The position numbers were made by a program, and so were the translations under genes. From assembly GCA_030762935.1 (NCBI GenBank), contig CM060895.1:73329001-73393000 (forward strand): a stretch of 64,000 nt of DNA, in the 5' to 3' direction. The notes under the pieces are model-generated. The model was not told the DNA's origin, searched no databases, and was given only the letters and a program-made list of their open reading frames with translations. This DNA is from Hymenopus coronatus (lineage: Eukaryota; Arthropoda; Insecta; Mantodea; Hymenopodidae). Within the stretch, counting starts at the first letter, position 1; each line of letters opens with the position of its first letter. Shown one piece after another: positions 58,531-64,000 of this stretch.

Positions 58531-58552
58531 AAAAAAGAAATAGAAAGGCATT

Positions 58553-59138
58553 TTACTTAGTATCTTCCAAGAATGCGACAAGAAGACTTTCAGGAAAATC
58601 CATCCACCTCCAACTACCCATACATGGAACATTGTTCGAACATTTTTATTTTCTCAAAAATGGCTCTAACGATTTTAATTAAAGCGTTAAAGATGTTTTT
58701 ATTACAAACGAAATGTACATATTTAATTTTCTGGGAATAGCCTCTGAAGACTTCTTCATTTTGGATGAATTTTATATACCTGGTAAACCGCAACAGATAA
58801 ATAATACACAAAAAATGTACATCTCACACAATTTGTTATATACACTTTTTTACAGTTTTACAAATATTCCTTTTTATTAGTTTAAATGTTATTTCTCAAA
58901 CGGGAAGCTATCCTTCATTTCATATATATTTTGCTTTGCTCATGGTCTTGGAGAGAGAACAGAATTTCCTGACAAACGTAAAGTTTTTAAAAGATTTGAC
59001 TATCGCCTTACCATATTTCCCTTCTACTTATAAGAAACTATCTTGATAGCATGAAGTAGATAAAAGAATTATATTATTTTAGAATAGCCTGTTTGTAGAA
59101 CAGTTAAAGAAAGTTATATGAACGGAACACATCAGATT
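58553..59138 (-). mobile_element. HLR-A copy, palindrome end missing
   Basis: Begins at TTAGTATCTTCCAAGAATGC and runs to AAGAAAGTTATATGAACGG and ACACATCAGA. With the preceding fragment it forms a plus/minus pair breaking at nearly the same internal block. Confidence 0.85.
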
Positions 59139-59863
59139 GATATAAAAGCGCGCGCGTGTCATAGAAATCTCTATATATAATTTTAGGAGTAAACTTAATC
59201 GACCTACCATAGTTAGGTGCTAGAGTGATAAAATGAAAACGATTTATCTGTAAGTAGTCAAAAGACAAAATCTTCCTATCCCAGATTGGTCACTTTGATA
59301 GACGCGTGAAGTAGTACTTTAAAGAAAGAAGTTTTAAATAATTTTCTGGGCCAGAAAGATAGAGGACAGCATATATGAATCTACATTGGTCCTCGCAGGA
59401 GAGTATATCGAATTCTCTGCATTGGGACTTACTCTGAGAAGTTAGATTAAATTATAGGCGCTATTTGAACTGTAACAGGGTTGTGTAACCATTAGAGTAC
59501 TCTTAGTGCTGCACTATACGTAACCCTGGCCGCAGCTACCGGCAGCCCATTATTTGCCCTGCAATTGGGTGGGGTCATATTCTAAACTAAGGCATCCACC
59601 TCGTCCGGTTTAGTTTGCATAATGCCTCTACGCTCCCATTACAAATTCCCATGTTGGTAACCCTGTAACTTTACATTGCACCTGCTGTACTGTGGTACCC
59701 ACTAATGCCAGGACTTCGCCCTGGGCCAACTTCAGCGAATCCACTTCCAGTTGTGACTAAAAGGCAAGCGTGCATAAACTTCAGCAATGGGATTTAACAC
59801 TCTTATGGTTCTAGGTTTGGGAGTATCACTGCCATTATTTTGTGTAACAATTTGAGACGTTAT
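59139..59863. other. Unassigned
   Basis: The right half (59476-59800) is less AT-rich and its minus strand has protein-like stretches (TPKPRTIRVLNPIAEVYARL) broken by stops, perhaps a worn retroelement. No family assigned. A GC-alternating run GCGCGCGCG lies near 59148. Confidence 0.35.
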
Positions 59864-60659
59864 TACTTTCTCTACACGTACTATGTACAGTGTATAGAGA
59901 AGGTATTCGATACCTAGATTTCCCCTGAAATATATATTTTGAGGCCCCCTGAATAAAAATGTCCATGTGTGTATCTGTGGGCAACATAACTCAAAAACGA
60001 AAAGTCCGTTAAATACCAAACTTGGTATTTAAGTTCAGTATCTTCCAAGGATGCGGCACGAAGATTTTCAAGAAAATCCTCCCGCTCCCAACTACTCTTT
60101 ATATGGAAATATTTTCGAAAAATTTGATTTTCTCAAAAATGGCTCTAACGATTTTAATTAAAATATCGTTTATTAAAGATATTTACATGACAAATAAAAT
60201 GCATATCTTGAATTTTCTGGGAATAACCTCTGAAGACATCTTTATTATGGATAAATTTTTGCGGAATTTCCCCTAACTGGTAAGAGATAGACAGAGTTTA
60301 CTTCACAAAAAATTTAGAGTTCGTTAAAACACACAATTTATGTTATATACTTTTTTTTCGTAGTTGATCGTTTTTGAGATATTTCTTGTTATTGGTTTCA
60401 GTTTTAAAATACTTATACCTTTCTCTTGGTCATACAAACAATGGAACTTGACCACATAGCAACCAACTTTTAAAAGATGTTTCTATTGCTTTAGCTTATG
60501 GTACTCTCTTATTTCTCTCTGCCTATTAGGAAGCAAGTAATAAGAGCATTTCTGCTAATTTTTTTTCAAGATTAATATGAAGTAAATAGACGAATAAGCT
60601 TTTTATTAATAATTTGTTCCAGAGATGTAGAGAAAGTCATGTGAATGGAACACATTAGA
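59864..60659 (-). mobile_element. HLR-A copy, full length
   Basis: Left TACTTTCTCTACACGTAC to AGTGTATAGAGAAGGTA. Right TGTAGAGAAAGTCATGTG and ACACATTAGA. About 25 bp between the palindrome and the GATACC block is deleted, and the GT tract is short. Confidence 0.9.
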
Positions 60660-61411
60660 TCTTTATACCATCTCTACCATTCCCAATAACAATGTGCATA
60701 GTTTGCTTATTTGTATTTATGTTATTAATTATGCGTATTTAATGTTTCATAGTTTAGATTTATCAACTAATAATTAAATAATTAATACACAGCGAGAGAA
60801 AATACGAGATATTATTAGTTGTGGCTTACGTGACTGACTAGTCTCTTGTAGAACGTTATGCAGTTGAGGGGGAAAAGTGAAAACATGGTTTTCTTCATAT
60901 TGTATTTTGTTTACATGACCTATATAAATAGCAGAGGAGAGTGCAAAAGGGATATATTTAAGGGACGCTCCGCTATTAGGAGTCTGGACTTTTTCTTTGA
61001 TTTTTGGTCACAGGCTGAAAGGGCAATAAACCAAGCGTGGTGACGCTAAAGAAAAACCGTTGTATAGTTTTCTCTAAAACGTGATGGCCCTCAAACGGGG
61101 ACCGCACCCACTTACCTCTGGACAATAACCATTAGCAAACAAAAGGCGAGAGGCAATGTAGTAAAGTCTGTTTCCTGGAGATACTGCTTGCAAATCGAGA
61201 ATCGTGCCTCAGTTAAGGGAATTTGGAAGAAGAGTGGAGCAGGGTCATCATATTCTGAAAAATACTGTATTTTAATAGTCCCGGATGGAACTCATCAATG
61301 AGAAAATTGGAAATTACACTTTGGGCGAGCAAGTGCTCCAGTATAAAAAACAGCCCAGCACTCAAATCGGAGAGTCTTCTCATCGCAGTTCAGACGACGT
61401 CCACATTTTCC
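60660..61411. other. Unassigned, TATA-like box present
   Basis: CTATATAAATAGCAG at about 60920 is a good TATA-box sequence, but no initiator, coding exon or polyadenylation signal arrangement supports a gene or LTR. Confidence 0.35.
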
Positions 61412-61423
61412 AGATCCAAAAAT

Positions 61424-61661
61424 AGGCCGCGCCGTGGCCGAGTGGTTAGATCACTCGTCTCTCACCTATACGGTCGGGGTTCGATCCCAAGCGACCGCAT
61501 GTGAGATTTGTGGTGGACAAGGCGGCTCTGGGGCGGGTTTTCTCCGGGTACTCCGGTTTCTTGTGCCATCGCATTTCACCGGTGCTCCATCATCATTCAT
61601 GTATCATCAGTGTCACCGCCTGCCATGCCATAAGTAGTTAAACAAAAATAAAAAAAAATAA
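61424..61661 (+). mobile_element. tRNA-headed SINE (type 5), TSD
   Basis: Head GCCGTGGCCGAGTGGTTAGA (A box) and GGGTTCGATCCCAAGC (B box), body GGGCGGGTTTTCTCCGGG and CATTTCACCGGTGCTCC, tail rich in A. AGATCCAAAAAT (61412-61423) and AGATCAAAAAT (61662-61672) are the target duplication with one base lost. It matches 48941-49155. Confidence 0.92.
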
Positions 61662-61729
61662 AGATCAAAAATGCTTTTAAGTTCATTAATTTGTGTGATT
61701 TATTAACTACAGAGTAACTTATTCTGTTG

Positions 61730-62006
61730 AAAATGAATTTCTACGATGAGTGAGGTCTTCAGAGGCTATTCCCAGAAAATTAAGTTATACATTTAATTTG
61801 TCATGAAAATATTTTAAATACATTTTAATAAAAATCTTTAGAGCTTCAAAAAGTTTCGTTGTATATGGTATTGGGTTACGGAATTTTCTAGGAAATCTTC
61901 ATGTTACATCCTTGAAAGATGCAGAACTTATATAAGTTTCATACTTAATGAATTTTCGTGTTTGAGTTATGCTGTTCAAACACACATACACGGATACACA
62001 CACACG
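61730..62006 (+). mobile_element. HLR-A internal fragment
   Basis: Contains GAGGTCTTCAGAGGCTATTC through the CA tract (ACACACATACACGGATACAC). Neither terminus is present. Confidence 0.8.
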
Positions 62007-62167
62007 CCACTGTACTTATGCATGACAATATGTGTGACTCATCTGCAGTTCCCCTCCTAGACTGGAGTTGGGGGAAACAACATGGTAACGCCAGAGCCTC
62101 GCAAGTGTTACCTTGGATACGCCTGCTCTAGATGCCCCAGGTTAACATTTTTTTCTGGGGTACTACT

Positions 62168-63046
62168 TACTTTCTCTATACGTGCTATGTACATAGTGTA
62201 TAGAGAAGCTATTGTAATGCACCCAAAATTCGATTCCGAGATTTCACCGGAAATACATGTTTTGAGACCTCCTGAATCCAAAAAAAGCATTTTTAGAAAA
62301 ATGTCCGTGTGTGTCTGTCTGTCTGTGTGTGTATGTGTGTGTGTGCGTGTGTCTGTGGGTAGCATAACTCAAAGTCGAAAAGTCCACTAAAAACCAAACT
62401 TGGTATTTAGGTTTGCTATCTTCCAAGGATGTGACACGAAAATTTTCAAGAAAATCCCCACACTGCTACCTACCCTTTACGTGGAACTTTTTTCGAAAAT
62501 TTTGATTTTCTGAAAAATGGCCCTAACGATTTTGAGTAAAATATCGTATATTAAAGATATTTACCAGACAAATAAAATGTATATCTTGAATTTTCTGGGA
62601 ATAATCTCTGAAGACTGCTTTATTACGGATGAATTTTACATAACTACTAAACCATAAAAGATGGGCAAAAACTTAACTCACAAAAAATGTAGAGCACCTT
62701 AAAACACCCACTTTATGCTATATACATTTTTTTCGTGGAGTTGATCGTTTTTGAGATATTCCTTGTTTTTGGTTTCAGCTTTGAAAAACTTATACCTTTC
62801 TCATACAGGAATTTGCCAACTCGTGTCCATACAAACAAACGAACTTCAGTCACATAGCAATCAGCCTTTGGCTTTCACTTTAACCTATGCTGCTCCTTTA
62901 TTTCGCTTCTACTTACAATAAAGCAAGAAATAGGACTATTTCTGCTAAATTTTCTTGATTAGCATGAAATAAATAAAAGAATAAGCTTATTAACAATAAT
63001 TTGTTACAGAGATATAGAGAAAGTCATGTGAATGGAACACATCAGA
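62168..63046 (-). mobile_element. HLR-A copy, full length
   Basis: Left TACTTTCTCTATACGTGC to AGTGTATAGAGAAGCTA. Right ATAGAGAAAGTCATGTG and ACACATCAGA followed by ten T. The GT/GTCT tract at 62307-62355 is long and closely resembles that of the copy at 29839. All internal blocks are present, so it is a good reference copy. Confidence 0.93.
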
Positions 63047-64000
63047 TTTTTTTTTTGTTTCTTTGTTTTATGTAAATCTTTTTCAGATAGTCAAGTAAGT
63101 TAAATAATACTTTAGCCAATGCGAAAAGAAAGGGGAAAAATCCATAATAGTTTTGAGCATAATTTTCTACTAGTTATAAGGCCAATTTTTCCCATGTGTC
63201 CATCTTTAAGTTATTGCTTCTATTTCTTCCTTTCCTGTTAAATTTAAATATGTGTGCTGTTGTTTTCCTCTATGGCACGTACATTTATGTGACTCAGCAA
63301 AGAGATAGAACAAATGAAAAACACACGACGATTTCCGGATGCATTCTGTAGTTTATCTGCTATGAACGGTGCCCTCAACTACGGACTGAACATCTTGCCC
63401 ACAAATTGGATTGGTTGATAAGGGGTGGATTAAGTAAAATTAAAATTCTCCCAAAAGAAGAATTTTCGCCCAAAAATGCAAACTTTTAAGAACAAATCAA
63501 AACATTGGTTTCATTAGCAATACTTTTAGTATACTTTTATCCTCATAGATTCCATGTTTTTCTTTTTTTATAAAAATGGACAATGACACCATCTAATAGT
63601 CCCATAACGCACACGGTTGAGTTGAACTTCGCGGTCGTATTGTTATATTGCGCACACAGTCATTTTATGTCATTCCATGGTAACCCTGCAACACAATTTT
63701 ATGTTGCAACATAATTTTATGCACCACTATTGCCATTCGGTTTTGTTTTTTTTTATGGAAAACTGCTACACATCGAATCTCATTTAAGAAGCGTTTTTAC
63801 AGTTACAGAGGAACTTGGGTAAGCAGTTTAACAATCCATATCCAAATATATTTGTTTTTATTGACGTTTTAAACAGTATCCGTACAGCCACCGCAAACAT
63901 GAATCGCAAGAAAAATCGCAAACAATTGACATGAGTACCCTAGTGAATTACACAATACCAACTGGATCAAATAACCCGCTTTAATTTTCTTAAACAGCAA
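63047..64000. other. No gene recognised; one dispersed segment
   Basis: AT-rich. Bases 63404-63570 are related to 42301-42472 (partly inverted). No coding motif, SINE or RNA gene seen to the end of the window. Confidence 0.45.

Noticed and set aside
60858..61043. Gene start at the TATA-like CTATATAAATAGCAG
   Set aside because: The 61-codon frame has no domain and no supporting initiator, splice or polyadenylation signal.

Overview
The window is nuclear DNA from an arthropod, most likely an insect with a large, AT-rich, transposon-filled genome. Signs of this are spliceosomal-type GT/AG signals, many tRNA-headed SINEs, 3' ends of non-LTR retrotransposons, Tc1/mariner relics, long microsatellites and a nuclear copy of mitochondrial cox1. 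I see no bacterial features, no operons and no complete conventional protein gene. Order or species cannot be fixed from sequence alone.

The dominant component is one non-coding repeat family, called HLR-A here (Helentron-like repeat, my name). I find about 31 full, truncated or rearranged segments totalling roughly a third of the window. A full copy is about 0.8-0.9 kb. One end is TCTGATGTGTTCC with ACTTTCTCTA about 22 bases inside it. The other end is a palindrome of about 42 bp with outer arms TACTTTCTCT and AGAGAAAGTA. The inside carries a CA/GT-rich stretch of variable length and the motif AAATACCAAACTTGGTATTT. Plus orientation here means the TCTGATG end is at the left. Two copies sit inside other transposons whose sequence resumes on the far side, so the empty sites can be inferred: both are A/T homopolymers with no evident target duplication. 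Asymmetric ends, a terminal palindrome, an internal microsatellite and insertion into T runs fit non-coding Helentron/DINE-1-like elements. That is inference, since no Rep/helicase is present.

Layout: 0-5.9 kb HLR-A copies and a decayed RNase H-bearing LINE; 5.9-15.5 kb mostly low-repeat sequence with a TSD-flanked SINE, a small broken HTH-type ORF, a possible 42-nt micro-exon and a promoter-like patch; 15.5-17.1 kb a TIR transposon split by HLR-A; 19.6-19.8 kb the best candidate for a real coding exon (minus strand); 21.9-23.4 kb a 1.47-kb compound tetranucleotide array continuing the 3' tail of a LINE; 27.7-31.0 kb two dead Tc1/mariner-type transposases, one split by HLR-A; 34-50 kb a mosaic of SINEs, a palindromic mariner derivative, an RTE-type LINE tail with a 12-bp TSD, a probable solo LTR and a 32-bp minisatellite; 50.6-63.0 kb a dense HLR-A cluster that also holds the cox1 NUMT.

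Nothing here works together as a pathway. The interest lies in the nesting order of mobile elements, in the HLR-A family, and in two possible exons of unidentified host genes. Element boundaries were read by eye and may be off by a few bases.
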